55,375 nt of DNA from Lyngbya sp. HA4199-MV5 (GCA_019359375.1 JAHHHL010000045.1:1-55375); one strand, 5' to 3'; counted from the first letter of the stretch, positions 34,828 to 44,233 are shown. The notes: a model not told the origin generated them from the letters alone. Translations and numbers: made by a program.

Positions 34828-35307
34828 ATGCCTACTGAAATTGAGCGGAAATTTCTTGTTAAAGGCGATGCGTGGCGATCGTCCGCGATCGGCACTGCTT
34901 ACTGTCAGGGCTACATTACCTCAGCCGTGGAGCGCACAGTGCGTGTACGGGTTGTGGGGACTCAAGGTTACTTAACCATTAAAGGAGCGACAGCGGGCAT
35001 CTCGCGGGCAGAGTTTGAGTATCCAATTCCTGTAGAAGATGCACTGGAACTGTTGAGTACGTTGTGCGAACCACCGCTGATTCAGAAAAAACGGTACAAG
35101 ATTGAGCACGCAGGTTTGGTTTGGGAGGTGGACGAGTTTGAAGGTGAGAATCAGGGCTTGATTGTGGCAGAAGTGGAACTGCGGGATGTTGATCAGGCGA
35201 TCGTGCTACCTGACTGGATCGATCGTGAAGTCTCCGACGATCCCCACTACTTTAATGCAAATCTGGCAAAGCATCCGTTTAGTCAGTGGGTGAGGGGTGA
35301 GGGATGA
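34828..35307 (+). CDS. CYTH domain protein (inorganic triphosphatase-like)
   Basis: A 159-residue CYTH (triphosphate tunnel metalloenzyme) protein. The N-terminal ExExK motif is Glu4-Ile-Glu6-Arg-Lys8, and the tunnel strands include 'RTVRVRVVGTQGYLTIKGA', 'RAEFEYPIP', 'KKRYKIEH', 'WEVDEFEGENQGLIVAEVEL' and 'DPHYFNANLAKHPFSQW'. Members hydrolyse inorganic tripolyphosphate or act as class IV adenylate cyclases; short bacterial versions are mostly triphosphatases. The ATG at 34828 is the family start. It faces gntK across a repeat element. Confidence 0.92.
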   Translation: MPTEIERKFLVKGDAWRSSAIGTAYCQGYITSAVERTVRVRVVGTQGYLTIKGATAGISRAEFEYPIPVEDALELLSTLCEPPLIQKKRYKIEHAGLVWEVDEFEGENQGLIVAEVELRDVDQAIVLPDWIDREVSDDPHYFNANLAKHPFSQWVRGEG

Positions 35308-35330
35308 AGAAGTTGTTGGTTGTTGGTTGT

Positions 35331-35459
35331 TAGGGCGTGTCATCAATTAGCCCCGAAACCTTGCAGTATCAGCAGTGTCACGCCCGTCCCAACACATCAG
35401 GCTAGGGGCTGGAACCCTTGCTGTAAGTAATGTGTAGTCGTAATTGATGACAGCCCCTA
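35331..35459. repeat. TA-flanked MITE-like element, full copy
   Basis: A 129-base element with 19-base terminal inverted repeats: TAGGGCGTGTCATCAATTA on the left and, on the opposite strand, TAGGGGCTGTCATCAATTA on the right (two mismatches). The terminal TA on both sides would suit a TA target duplication as left by IS630/Tc1-mariner elements. It has no coding capacity. Its right 79 bases recur at 43656-43734. It lies between the convergent CYTH and gntK genes. Confidence 0.75.
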
Positions 35460-35530
35460 GTGCATGAGCCGCTCTTGACTCCTTCTAAAAACTAAAAACC
35501 AAAAACTAAAAACTCCCTCGCCTTCTACCT

Positions 35531-36013
35531 TCAAACCATCAGCGCCTTTCTAATGTCTGCCACGATCGCCTCTGGAGGCTGGGTAATGTCTATCTGAAGA
35601 GCATCTTCGGGTTCTTCCAGGGTGTCAAACTGGCTTTGCAGCAGGTCTGCTTTCATGTAGTGCCCCTGGCGTTGTTGCAAGCGTTGCTGAATGAACTCAA
35701 ACGAGCCTTTAAGATAGACTGGCTTGACCTGCGGTGAGAGACAGAGCATCTGCCGATATTCAGACTTGAGCGCAGAACAGGCAAGCACGGCGTTGGTGTG
35801 AGTTCGCAGCCATCCCGTGATCGCCTGTTGTAGCGCCATTAACCAGGGCAGTCGATCGACATCGCTTAGCGGGATGCCCTGGCGCATCTTGTCAATATTG
35901 GCGGCTGGATGAAAGGTGTCTGCATCATAAAACGACCAGTGCAAACGCTCTGCTAATCGGCTGCCGATCGTCGTTTTGCCAGAACCAGAAACCCCCATCA
36001 CCAAAATAATCAT
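35531..36013 (-). CDS. gntK: gluconokinase
   Basis: A 160-residue P-loop kinase that makes 6-phosphogluconate from gluconate and ATP. The P-loop Gly-Val-Ser-Gly-Ser-Gly-Lys-Thr is at 7-14, followed by the family pattern 'FYDADTFHPAANIDKMRQGIPLSDVDRLPWL' (about 28-58) and 'LACSALKSEYRQML'. I chose the ATG at 36013; a GTG three codons upstream is possible. It is transcribed alone on the minus strand and divergent from cysT, 152 bases away. No gluconate transporter is nearby. Confidence 0.94.
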   Translation of the reverse strand: MIILVMGVSGSGKTTIGSRLAERLHWSFYDADTFHPAANIDKMRQGIPLSDVDRLPWLMALQQAITGWLRTHTNAVLACSALKSEYRQMLCLSPQVKPVYLKGSFEFIQQRLQQRQGHYMKADLLQSQFDTLEEPEDALQIDITQPPEAIVADIRKALMV

Positions 36014-36165
36014 TGCTGGCACTCTATTCTCATGACTCTATTCCACCAGAGGAACGGTTCATGTATGATAAATACGGTATTCCTACTTTATTATCGTAGA
36101 TTCTATAATGAAGTCTTCTTTAAGCTTTGCACCTTTCAACGACGATTAGTCGCTACTTCCCGCTT

Positions 36166-37083
36166 ATGACTGCTACATCTTCTCCTGTTACTCTTTTGCG
36201 GCAATGGCTCGGTGTCAGTGCACGCTTACCCTGGATCTGGATTCTGCCGACAGCATACCTTTTCTTCATGCTGCTTTTGCCGACGATCGCGCTGTTACTC
36301 AAGGCAAGCACTGAAGGACCTGTGCGCTTTTGGACGATTGCGACCAGCCCGATCGCACTGGATGCTTACCGAGTAACCTTTGGTACTGCTCTGGTGACTG
36401 CTGTGATTAACGGCATTTTTGGGTTGTTGATTGCCTGGGTTTTGGTGCGCTACGAGTTTCCGTTCAAGAAGGTCATTGATGCAGCGGTTGACTTACCGTT
36501 TGCGCTGCCCACCTCGGTGGCAGGCTTAACACTGGCGACGGTTTATAGCGGAAACGGTTGGATTGGCTCCATAGTTGCACCAGACGGCTGGATTAATGCC
36601 CTGCTTGCATATCTACACCGCTACATTAAGCTAGACATCCTCAACACTAGGCTAGACATTAAGATTGCGTTTACGCAATGGGGGGTGGCGATCGCCATGT
36701 TGCTCATTTCGCTCCCTTTTGTGGTACGCACCGTGCAGCCTGTCTTAACCGACTTAGAACGGGAAATTGAAGAAGCAGCCTGGTGTTTAGGAGCCAGCAA
36801 ATTTCAAACCTTTTGGCGTGTGCTCTTGCCGCCGATTATGCCTGCGGCGCTAACTGGAATTGCTTTGGGTTTTTCACGGGCAGTTGGTGAGTATGGTTCA
36901 GTTGTGATTGTCTCATCGAATACGCCTTACAAAGATCTGATTGCGCCTGTTTTAATTTTTCAACGGCTAGAGCAGTATGACTATGCTGGGGCAACGGTGA
37001 TTGGGGCTGTGCTCTTAGGTCTTTCGCTAGCGCTGTTGGTGTTGATCAATCTACTTCAAGCTTGGGGGCGACGTTATGGTTAA
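36166..37083 (+). CDS. cysT: sulfate ABC transporter permease CysT
   Basis: A 305-residue inner-membrane permease with about six transmembrane helices. 'DLPFALPTSVAGLTLATVY' and the EAA loop 'EREIEEAAWCLGASKFQTFWRVLLPPIMPAALTGIALGFSRAVGEYGSVVI' are diagnostic of CysT/CysU. With CysW and an ATPase it imports sulfate or thiosulfate. I chose the ATG at 36166; an in-frame TTG at 36127 would add 13 residues. Its stop overlaps the cysW start by eight bases. Confidence 0.94.
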   Translation: MTATSSPVTLLRQWLGVSARLPWIWILPTAYLFFMLLLPTIALLLKASTEGPVRFWTIATSPIALDAYRVTFGTALVTAVINGIFGLLIAWVLVRYEFPFKKVIDAAVDLPFALPTSVAGLTLATVYSGNGWIGSIVAPDGWINALLAYLHRYIKLDILNTRLDIKIAFTQWGVAIAMLLISLPFVVRTVQPVLTDLEREIEEAAWCLGASKFQTFWRVLLPPIMPAALTGIALGFSRAVGEYGSVVIVSSNTPYKDLIAPVLIFQRLEQYDYAGATVIGAVLLGLSLALLVLINLLQAWGRRYG

Positions 37084-37963
37084 TCTTGGTCCATCTATCA
37101 AAGCCTCTAGCCTTCAATCCTCAGAGGCTGATCAAGCGACAGGCGTGAAGCCGCGCGATTGGTCGAAAATTGGGCTGATCATGCTGGCAGTGTTCTATCT
37201 CACCCTCATTCTCTTCATCCCGGCACTCAACGTATTTGTCCAGGCTTTCAGTAAGGGCATAGCACCATTTCTGTCTAACTTGACTGAACCAGCGTTCCAA
37301 AATTCGGTAAGGTTGACGTTTATTATCGCGGCGATCGCAGTGCCAGTAAACACCATCTTTGGTCTCTGTGCAGCCTGGGTGATTGCGCGTAAACGCTTCC
37401 GGGGACGTGCTTTTGTCATCAGTATTCTGGATGTGCCGTTTTCGGTGTCTCCGGTCGTTGCCGGCTTGATGATTGTGCTGCTCTACGGGCGCAATGGCTG
37501 GTTTGGTCCCTTTCTGGAAGCCCACAACATCAAGATCATTTTTGCACTGCCCGGTATGATTCTGGCAACGGCATTTGTCACCATCCCCTTTGTGGCACGC
37601 GAAGTTATCCCGGTGCTAGAAGAAATTGGTACCGATCAAGAAGAAGCAGCGCAAACATTAGGCGCAAACAACTGGCAAATCTTCTGGCGTGTGACCCTAC
37701 CCAGCATTCGATGGGGTTTGCTTTATGGGGTATTGTTGACCAACGCCAGAGCGATGGGTGAATTTGGTGCGATTTCAGTTGTTTCTGGCAACATTGCAAG
37801 CAAAACCCAGACACTTCCTCTCTTTGTAGAGGAGGCTTATAAGCAATACCAAACTGAAGCTGCATACTCTGCGGCGGTTTTGCTAGCGCTTTTAGCCGTT
37901 GTAACCCTTGTCCTCAAAGAAATTTTAGAGCGTAAAACTCGGATCAAAGAGGTTAAGGAGTAG
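37076..37963 (+). CDS. cysW: sulfate ABC transporter permease CysW
   Basis: A 295-residue partner permease of CysT, with six transmembrane helices. 'SILDVPFSVSPVVAGLMIVLLYGRNGWFGPFL' and the EAA loop 'GTDQEEAAQTLGANNWQIFWRVTLPSIRWGLLYGVLLTNARAMGEFGAISVVSG' identify it. The 8-base overlap with cysT shows translational coupling. A NIL-domain gene follows after six bases. No sulfate-binding protein (sbpA) or ATPase (cysA) gene is in the window; they must be encoded elsewhere. Confidence 0.94.
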   Translation: MVNLGPSIKASSLQSSEADQATGVKPRDWSKIGLIMLAVFYLTLILFIPALNVFVQAFSKGIAPFLSNLTEPAFQNSVRLTFIIAAIAVPVNTIFGLCAAWVIARKRFRGRAFVISILDVPFSVSPVVAGLMIVLLYGRNGWFGPFLEAHNIKIIFALPGMILATAFVTIPFVAREVIPVLEEIGTDQEEAAQTLGANNWQIFWRVTLPSIRWGLLYGVLLTNARAMGEFGAISVVSGNIASKTQTLPLFVEEAYKQYQTEAAYSAAVLLALLAVVTLVLKEILERKTRIKEVKE

Positions 37964-37969
37964 GCATAA

Positions 37970-38314
37970 ATGGCAACCGGAAGCCCCTCTGAGGAGTCGC
38001 TGCCAGCAACGCAACTGGATGATGTCGTCCCACTTAGCAACAAAGACGATATCCGTCCAACGCAAACGCGCCTGCGGATTCGGATCCCCAAAAACTATCA
38101 CGATGAACCAGTCATTTCTCGGCTCATCTCTCATCATGGCTTGACGGTTAACATTAACGCTGCTTTGTTGGGGGCAAATGCTAGAGATGATGGCTGGTTT
38201 GATCTTGAGCTTCGCGGCACTCGTGAGCAAATTCGCTCTGCGCTTCTCTACTTCAACGACCTCGATCTAGAAATCTGGCGCGACGGTACGGAGGCACAGA
38301 GCGACGGTTGGTAG
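37970..38314 (+). CDS. NIL domain protein in the sulfate permease operon
   Basis: A 114-residue soluble protein. After about 30 polar residues, a NIL-type ferredoxin-like fold covers about 32-108: 'TRLRIRIPKNYHDEPVISRLISHHGLTVNINAALLGANARDDGWFDLELRGTREQIRSALLYFNDLDLEIW'. NIL domains occur at the C terminus of methionine ABC ATPases (MetN), where they bind substrate and inhibit transport. Here the domain stands alone six bases after cysW, so it may sense a sulfur compound and control the sulfate transporter. The domain call is firm; the regulatory role is inference. Confidence 0.88.
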   Translation: MATGSPSEESLPATQLDDVVPLSNKDDIRPTQTRLRIRIPKNYHDEPVISRLISHHGLTVNINAALLGANARDDGWFDLELRGTREQIRSALLYFNDLDLEIWRDGTEAQSDGW

Positions 38315-38558
38315 CAGAAAGGCACGATCGTGCATCGCGTTCAGGCGGGTAATGTCTCGCAGCAATGGTGGTTTCTAAGATGGCATCAGTATGGTGTAGT
38401 GGTAGGACAGTTAAAAAAATGTCCAGTACTAAACTGATAAGGCTGATTCTCTATATACCTTAAGGCAAGGATGTGAGCACAACTGGTTGAGTTGAAGCGC
38501 CACATCGTTGCATGAGAAACCGCCAATCTATTTGGGCGATCGAGGAGAAAGCAGAACC

Positions 38559-38942
38559 ATGAAGTGTTCGCTTCACGCAGCCGCGTTAACCCCTGACAAA
38601 CAGCAGCGGCTCAAGACCCTGACGGCGCTGCTAGTCAAGGCAAAAGCTTTTCAAGATGCCTCTGTACGAGTGGTGCATCACTACACCCAGCAAGAGTGGG
38701 AACAGGACTTTACGTTTGAATCGTTCGCGTGCGGCAAGCAGAGCTACATGCGGGGGCGTGGTGGTGTCATTCGGCGAGGTGACCATATTGTTTTGCAAAA
38801 TGGCGCTCATGCAACCCGCTATCATGTGGATGAGATTGACTACGATGCAACGCCATCCAAGTTCTGGATCGCATTATTGCAGCCGTGCTCTGATTTGGTT
38901 GCCGATCGCCGCTTTTGGATGCAGCCCGTAGACGAGGCGTAG
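38559..38942 (+). CDS. hypothetical protein
   Basis: A 127-residue basic soluble protein with no signal peptide or membrane helix. 'VVHHYTQQEWEQDFTFESFACGKQSYMRGRGGVIRRGDHIVLQNGAHATRYHVDEIDYDATPSKFWIALLQPC' suggests a small beta barrel. The ATG at 38559 is preceded by a good GAGGAG ribosome-binding site (38541-38546), which is why I prefer it to the longer frame. I do not recognise the family; it stands alone between the sulfate operon and the response regulator. Confidence 0.65.
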   Translation: MKCSLHAAALTPDKQQRLKTLTALLVKAKAFQDASVRVVHHYTQQEWEQDFTFESFACGKQSYMRGRGGVIRRGDHIVLQNGAHATRYHVDEIDYDATPSKFWIALLQPCSDLVADRRFWMQPVDEA

Positions 38943-39199
38943 CAATTCATGAAGCTGAGTCTTGACCAAAACGACCCTGAAATCTTTTAGAACTGGCTTC
39001 AGGCTTTTTGCCCTGACCCGTCGTTGAGGGTACGGCTTATACCAATTCCTTAAATAACTGCTATCACTACTGCAAGGGGATAGCTTACGTAGTTTCTCTT
39101 CAAGAATCTACCCCATTGATGCCGTAGTGCAAGCGTCTCGCTTGCGACGCGGACAAGATACCCGCGCTACGTTGGCTCATTTCTTTTGTAGAAATCGCC

Positions 39200-39847
39200 T
39201 TACGCCATGCTATTTTCGATCGCCCAACGAGCCAGTTCGGTGCGGTTGTGCAGTCCAGTCTTGCCGAGCATATTGCTGACGTGACTTTCGATCGTCCGTT
39301 GGCTGACGTTTAACTCATCCGCAATTTCACGATTAGCCATCCCACGGGCGACAAACTGTACCACTCGCAGTTCTGTTGGTGTGAGTTCAACATCAAACGG
39401 TACTTGAATTTTGGGTCCGCTATCGTTGCCTTTGCCGGGGCGATCGGCAATGCGCGCCGCCTGCTTCAGGGATGACTCTACCTGCGCGACTAACTCTTCG
39501 GGTTCAAAGGGCTTGACCATGTAAACGTCTGCCCCGGTGTTTAAACCTTTCACTCGATCTTGACTTTGCCCTTTTGCCGACAAAAACAGTACGGGTACCC
39601 AACTGGTGCGGGGATCTTCTCGGACATGCTTCACCAGGGAATAACCGTCCATCTCAGGCATCATCACATCACAAATGATCATGTCTGGGATTTCTTGCTC
39701 CAACACTTCCAGAGCTTCCCGTCCATTCTCAGCGGTGACTACTTCATAGCCCCGAAATTCCAGGTAGTCCTTAACGAGTAGGATTAGGTTGGGATCATCG
39801 TCAATCAGCAGCAGTCGCTTATGATTACCCACGCTGGTTTCCTTCAT
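39200..39847 (-). CDS. LuxR/NarL-type response regulator (Ycf29-like)
   Basis: A 215-residue two-component regulator. The receiver domain (about 10-128) has the acidic pair Asp16/Asp17, the phospho-acceptor Asp60 in 'IICDVMMPEMDG' and the switch Lys in 'VYMVKPFEP'. The C-terminal LuxR-type helix-turn-helix (about 150-212) reads 'LTPTELRVVQFVARGMANREIADELNVSQRTIESHVSNMLGKTGLHNRTELARWA'. The layout and 'GNHKRLLLIDDDPNLILLVKDYLEFRGYEV' start resemble chloroplast/cyanobacterial Ycf29. It is not next to a sensor kinase. The DNA targets are unknown. Confidence 0.92.
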   Translation of the reverse strand: MKETSVGNHKRLLLIDDDPNLILLVKDYLEFRGYEVVTAENGREALEVLEQEIPDMIICDVMMPEMDGYSLVKHVREDPRTSWVPVLFLSAKGQSQDRVKGLNTGADVYMVKPFEPEELVAQVESSLKQAARIADRPGKGNDSGPKIQVPFDVELTPTELRVVQFVARGMANREIADELNVSQRTIESHVSNMLGKTGLHNRTELARWAIENSMA

Positions 39848-40316
39848 GCTGTGCTACTCACTATTCCTGGGTCGATATCGTCCGTGTGGATGCTGAACTC
39901 TTTGCTGAACTTTTAAAGGGGGATGCCTATGTCTGCTACGGGCTGCTACAACGGTGACTAGCCTGTGCAAACCAGAATGGCTCTGGGCATTTGAAACATT
40001 ATTGTAGGCAGCATCGGGGGAATCGCTGAAATCTCAATAAATCTAAATACTGGTTGAATATTAGTTGAATGCCCGGTAAAAACACCAATTTATTGTCAGA
40101 TTTTACTGTGTCATTATATAGCTTCCTTGAAAGTATAGCCTTCTTCAGGACGTTGCCTTTAGACAAAGGCAATTGTCTTGCGGCATGGTGAGAGGAGTCT
40201 GTCTTTGTTGATGTCGTGAGAAGGGGTGGGAATGGCAGCGTTGAAGTCAGTTTATGATTAAATTTTAGCAGCAATAAATTTTAACCATCCAATTGGGATG
40301 ACTTGCTCAAATCAGG
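39848..40316. other. 470-base intergenic region
   Basis: Spacer between two minus-strand genes. It should hold the promoter of the response regulator. It is AT-rich near 40000-40130 and contains an imperfect inverted repeat, CCTTTAGACAAAGG, near 40157-40170. An open frame at 39999-40274 has no family character. Confidence 0.4.
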
Positions 40317-40802
40317 TTACTCAACGTCCGCTGAGGGAAGGGGCGATCGAATCGTTGAGGCTGTCTGTCTATCAGAAGGTTGCGGGAGGGGATGCACTAA
40401 AAAGACATGGCTCTGTACGATCTGATTGGCAAGCAGATGTTCTTGAATGATCCGTTCAATGACGGCAGGTGTGACGCTGTGATACCAGACCCCGTCTGGA
40501 TAGACGACCAGGATAGGACCCTGTAGGCAAACGCGCAGACAGTTTGCTTTAGTGCGAAAAATACAGTTGGGTGCTGCGTCAGTCGGGCGATCGAGTCCCA
40601 GTTCTTTCAGGCGACGCTTGAGATAGTCCCACGCTTCTAAGCCAGCTTCTTTGGGGCAGCATTTGGGGTTGGTCTGGTCGGCACACAGAAAGAGGTGGCG
40701 TTGAATGTGCGGTAATCCAAGTGCTTGCACACAGACAGAGAAGGGATTGGCAGTAGATTCTGAGAGGGAACAAGTTTGGCTATCTTCGGCAGACATAGAC
40801 AT
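40317..40802 (-). CDS. thioredoxin-like [2Fe-2S] ferredoxin domain protein
   Basis: A 161-residue protein. The core (about 33-128) is a thioredoxin-like [2Fe-2S] ferredoxin as found in NuoE relatives: '[20 protein letters not shown]' provides the first Cys residues and '[37 protein letters not shown]' provides the Cys-x3-Cys pair. It is expected to carry electrons; the partner is unknown. The N and C termini (about 30 residues each) are polar and variable. Single gene on the minus strand. Confidence 0.88.
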   Translation of the reverse strand: MSMSAEDSQTCSLSESTANPFSVCVQALGLPHIQRHLFLCADQTNPKCCPKEAGLEAWDYLKRRLKELGLDRPTDAAPNCIFRTKANCLRVCLQGPILVVYPDGVWYHSVTPAVIERIIQEHLLANQIVQSHVFLVHPLPQPSDRQTASTIRSPLPSADVE

Positions 40803-40985
40803 TACTTAAAAAGACAATTCATGGGGAAACGGTAACGCCCAGCAGATAGGGGGCAGTATTGTGATGGTACATTGCCAATCTGGGCATGGCTGAGAAGCGG
40901 TATGAATGCACGTTGCTCGTTCTCTTTGGCTCCTGGCAGCAGTAGCTCCAATCTAATCTAAAGCCCAATCTAATCCAAAGCTTAG

Positions 40986-43610
40986 ATGACCCATCCTGAA
41001 TTCTCAGTGCATCGTTCCGACTCTAGCGCTGGCAGGGCGACTCAAGGCAATTTGCTTGGGGTGCTGACAGCCGCCTTCTACGGCTTGTTTACGCTGCTGC
41101 CAAACAGTAATAGCTTGATAGTAGCGTGGCCCTGGGTGTTTATCTGGCAAGTTGGCTTGGTCTGCCCTGTGCTGTGGCTGCTGGGTCTTCTGTGGCAGAG
41201 ACAGTTACGCTGGTTGGGGCAACAGCTTGATTGGCTGGCTGGGCTATTGGTGGTGGGGCTGATCCTTTCGGCGGGACTGGCTGCCTTCCCCATGCAGGCA
41301 CATTGGTATAGTTGGGCGACGTTTTGCTTTCTGGCGGGGCTGTATGCCTTGAGTAGCTGGCTGGCTGTACCGGAACGTCGATCGCGCCTTCTAGTGGCTC
41401 AGGGCTATTTGAGTCTCGCGTTTATTCTGGTGAGCCTGACGCTGTGGGGCTATACCACGCTGTTGCCTGAGCTGGCTCGCTTACAGTCATGGCAGCAGTA
41501 TGGCGTGTCGCTGCCCTTTGATTTTTCAATTGTGGAGCTGCGTAATTGGGCACCGATCGGGCACCAGAATTATGTGGCGGGCTATTTAGTGCTAACACTG
41601 CCGCTGTTGCTGGGGTTGGGGCTGAGCCAAACAGGGTGGCGGCGATCGCTCTGGCTCCTGGGCTTTGGTCTGGGACTGCTGGATCTGTATACCACCAGTT
41701 CACGAGGAGGGTGGCTAGGCGTGTTGACGATGGCGATCGTCGCGCTTGGGGTGTTGCTGTGGCGAGGGCGAATGTCTCGTCTTTGGCTGGCTGCAAGTGG
41801 CGCGATCGGGCTTGCCGCATTGATCTTGCTGGTGCTGACGAACAATCGCTTACGGTCTCTGACAGCAGGCGTTTTGAGCGGTCAGGCGGGTGGCGAGGTG
41901 GCGTATCGGTTGATTACAACGACGATCGGCTGGTTGATGGGTTGGGCGCATCCGTTCACAGGGATTGGTCCTGGTGGTGTGCCGTTGCTGTTTCAGCAGT
42001 ATCGCCCGGGGTGGGCTGGGCATCAGGCAGAGTGGGCTTACCAGTTGCACAATACTCCGGCTCACCTGTGGGCAGAGTTGGGGTTCTGGTCAGTGGTAGT
42101 GAGCATTGGGGCGATCGCCTTGCTGGGGTGGATGGCGATCGCCTGGTTGCGTCACGGTGCGACTGCTGATCATCTCTCACCGCTGCTGATCGGGTGCTTG
42201 TTTAGCAGCTTGTTGGGCTACGGCGTTGTGAGTTTGACAGATTATCAGCTTGATAACGTCTGCCTTAGCGGGACGCTGGTTGTCTTTTTGGCTACACTCA
42301 CCGCCGAATTTCGCGATCGCCAGAGTCTCAGCAATCAGGCAACGGGCGATCGGGCGATCGTGGAGTCAGTTACCGCAGTGCCTCAGCTGTTCACGCCTTT
42401 GCTGTTGCATCCCCTTCCCTTTCTGCCGCTCATGGGGCTTGGTATCCTCATCGCTGCCCTTATCTGGTTGATTCCGGTGCATCGTGCATGGCTTCTTTCC
42501 AGTCAAGGGTTTGCGGCGCTGAGTCGAGAGGATGTGCCGACCTTCGTGCAGCGCTTGAGCCAGTCGCATCAGTTAGCCACCTGGGAACCTTACTATGCTT
42601 ACCAGTTAGGGTGGAACCTTGGCAACCTGGCTCTAAAAACCAGCGACCCCAAACAGCGGGAGCAGCTACTAGAAGAAGGCAGTTCGTGGTTGAAGCAGGG
42701 AATACAGAGTTCACCCAATCAGGAATTTGGTTACACCAGTTTGGGATGGCTGTTGCTCGATCGCCAGCCGCAAGAGTCCAGTCGTGCCTTTGCTCAATCT
42801 GCCAAATTGGTTCCGGCAAAGCGGGGTGTTTTCTATGGATTGGGCTTAAGCCTTCTGGCACAGGGAAAGTCGAATCTGGCAATCACAGCAATGGTGCTAG
42901 AAGCGCTGCGCGATCCCCTGTTCGTCACCAGCCCGATCTGGAAGCTGCCGACTCTGAAACCACTCTACAAGCCAGTGACCCAAAGGCTTGAAGCCGAATT
43001 AACCACCTTGCTGGCAACGGCAACGGTAAACCCTCTGGTCGCGCAGTTGCATCAAATGCGGGGTGGGTTGCGCTGGTGGCAGGGCGATCTTGCCGATGCA
43101 CGGCGCGATCTCTCGACGGCTGGTACGGCGTTTAGCCAGCAGGTGCTTGACTTGGCAGAAGGCAAACCAGTGACCTCGCCCCTGATGACATCCTGGGGCA
43201 CTGATGGAGCAGCCACTAGCCGCAGTGGAGCACGGGCGATCGCAGCATGGCTTGAGCCAGCCGATCGTCAGAGGTTACTCCAGCAAGCGTGGATTTTTGC
43301 CACGCACACCGATCCGCCAACGAACCTGATCTCTCAGCTAGGGGAAACGATGGCGCGTTCAGCTACGTTTGACCAATGGCTCAAGCAAAACGCTCCCAGT
43401 CAAACGTATCGGCGCGAACGATCGGGCTTTGGGGTACTCAGCCGCCACATCGACGGTTCGATTCCCGTTGATTTTATGACAGTGGTAGATAACCTTCCCA
43501 TCGCCCAGTTTTGTCAGGATCTCATGGTGTCGTTTGACTACGCTCCGGAGTTGGATAGGGTGCTGCAAGCCAAGCGTGATGCTCTGCTACAAGCGGTCTT
43601 GAAGCCTTGA
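40986..43610 (+). CDS. O-antigen ligase-family membrane protein with TPR-like C terminus
   Basis: An 874-residue protein. The first half has about 12 transmembrane helices with the Wzy/O-antigen ligase pattern: the periplasmic 'WAPIGHQNYVAGYLVLTLPLLLGLGL', 'YTTSSRGGWLGVL' (conserved Arg) and 'AHPFTGIGPGGVPLLFQQYRPGWAGHQAEWAYQLHNTPAHLWAELG' with the conserved His. After the last helix (about 475-495) a helical, TPR-like region covers about 500-870. It probably joins or polymerises envelope or extracellular glycan; the TPR part would lie outside the membrane and bind partners. It is a single gene with no neighbouring glycan genes. Confidence 0.88.
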   Translation: MTHPEFSVHRSDSSAGRATQGNLLGVLTAAFYGLFTLLPNSNSLIVAWPWVFIWQVGLVCPVLWLLGLLWQRQLRWLGQQLDWLAGLLVVGLILSAGLAAFPMQAHWYSWATFCFLAGLYALSSWLAVPERRSRLLVAQGYLSLAFILVSLTLWGYTTLLPELARLQSWQQYGVSLPFDFSIVELRNWAPIGHQNYVAGYLVLTLPLLLGLGLSQTGWRRSLWLLGFGLGLLDLYTTSSRGGWLGVLTMAIVALGVLLWRGRMSRLWLAASGAIGLAALILLVLTNNRLRSLTAGVLSGQAGGEVAYRLITTTIGWLMGWAHPFTGIGPGGVPLLFQQYRPGWAGHQAEWAYQLHNTPAHLWAELGFWSVVVSIGAIALLGWMAIAWLRHGATADHLSPLLIGCLFSSLLGYGVVSLTDYQLDNVCLSGTLVVFLATLTAEFRDRQSLSNQATGDRAIVESVTAVPQLFTPLLLHPLPFLPLMGLGILIAALIWLIPVHRAWLLSSQGFAALSREDVPTFVQRLSQSHQLATWEPYYAYQLGWNLGNLALKTSDPKQREQLLEEGSSWLKQGIQSSPNQEFGYTSLGWLLLDRQPQESSRAFAQSAKLVPAKRGVFYGLGLSLLAQGKSNLAITAMVLEALRDPLFVTSPIWKLPTLKPLYKPVTQRLEAELTTLLATATVNPLVAQLHQMRGGLRWWQGDLADARRDLSTAGTAFSQQVLDLAEGKPVTSPLMTSWGTDGAATSRSGARAIAAWLEPADRQRLLQQAWIFATHTDPPTNLISQLGETMARSATFDQWLKQNAPSQTYRRERSGFGVLSRHIDGSIPVDFMTVVDNLPIAQFCQDLMVSFDYAPELDRVLQAKRDALLQAVLKP

Positions 43611-44233
43611 AGGAGGTAGAGTTGGGCGGCGATCGTAAACATATCGGCATGATCGCGCCCGTCCCAACATACCAGGCTAGGGGCTGGAACCCTTGCTGCA
43701 AGTAATGTGTAGTTGTAATTGATGACAGCCCCTAGCAGCAGAATGAAATAGCCCTGGTAAACGACTCAAGGCTTGCCGACTTCTTTCTAAAAGGCTGTCA
43801 ACCAAATCTGGAACTATTTCGGGCGCTAGAAGGTCAGTGAGAGAGGTCGGGAGACTGCATTCGGGTGCCTTTGTGTTGATCAAAATGAGCGGCGATCGTG
43901 CGGGTTCAATGGTGCGATCGTGATATACATTGAGCCGTTACATCGGCACGCTCTCACCAAAGCTTTTAAGCGCTACAATCACTTTCTTGATACCAGCCAC
44001 AATTGTGCTGAAGGTGCGACTCGTAAACGTTAGAATGGGCGCTGCACAGCGTCAGTTTCTCTCTAAATCGTCATGATTGCTATCTTTATGCCGATTTTAC
44101 AAATCGCCCTAGATGCATCAAAATGGGTAGGCAATTAAGCGCTGTAGAGTGTAATCGCCTCGCTGTTCACCTGGATAAAGATCTCAATCCATTTATCCAT
44201 AACCTTTTTGCCGTTTTAGTGCCAGGAGCAGTC
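43611..44233. other. 620-base intergenic region with a repeat copy
   Basis: Lies between two plus-strand genes and contains the partial MITE-like copy at 43656-43734. A minus-strand frame (43677-43883) reads partly through this repeat and probably is not a gene. The Tic22 promoter should lie at about 43950-44230. Confidence 0.45.
43656..43734. repeat. MITE-like element, partial copy
   Basis: These 79 bases match 35381-35459 without gaps and with four differences. They include the right terminal inverted repeat (TAATTGATGACAGCCCCTA). The left terminal repeat is missing, so the copy is truncated and should not be mobile. Confidence 0.75.

Noticed and set aside
38390-38455. tRNA-like D-arm sequence (GGTGTAGTGGTAGGAC)
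   Set aside because: No T-arm (GTTCGA-type) follows at the right distance and no acceptor stem can be paired, so it is not a tRNA gene.
41546-42169. 207-residue alternative frame inside the O-antigen ligase gene
   Set aside because: It overlaps the conserved Wzy signature region in another frame and its composition (Gly/Arg/Val/Trp-rich) is typical of a shadow frame in GC-rich coding sequence.
43677-43883. Minus-strand 68-residue open frame
   Set aside because: Its C-terminal part is read through the MITE-like repeat and no family is recognised; too weak to call a gene.
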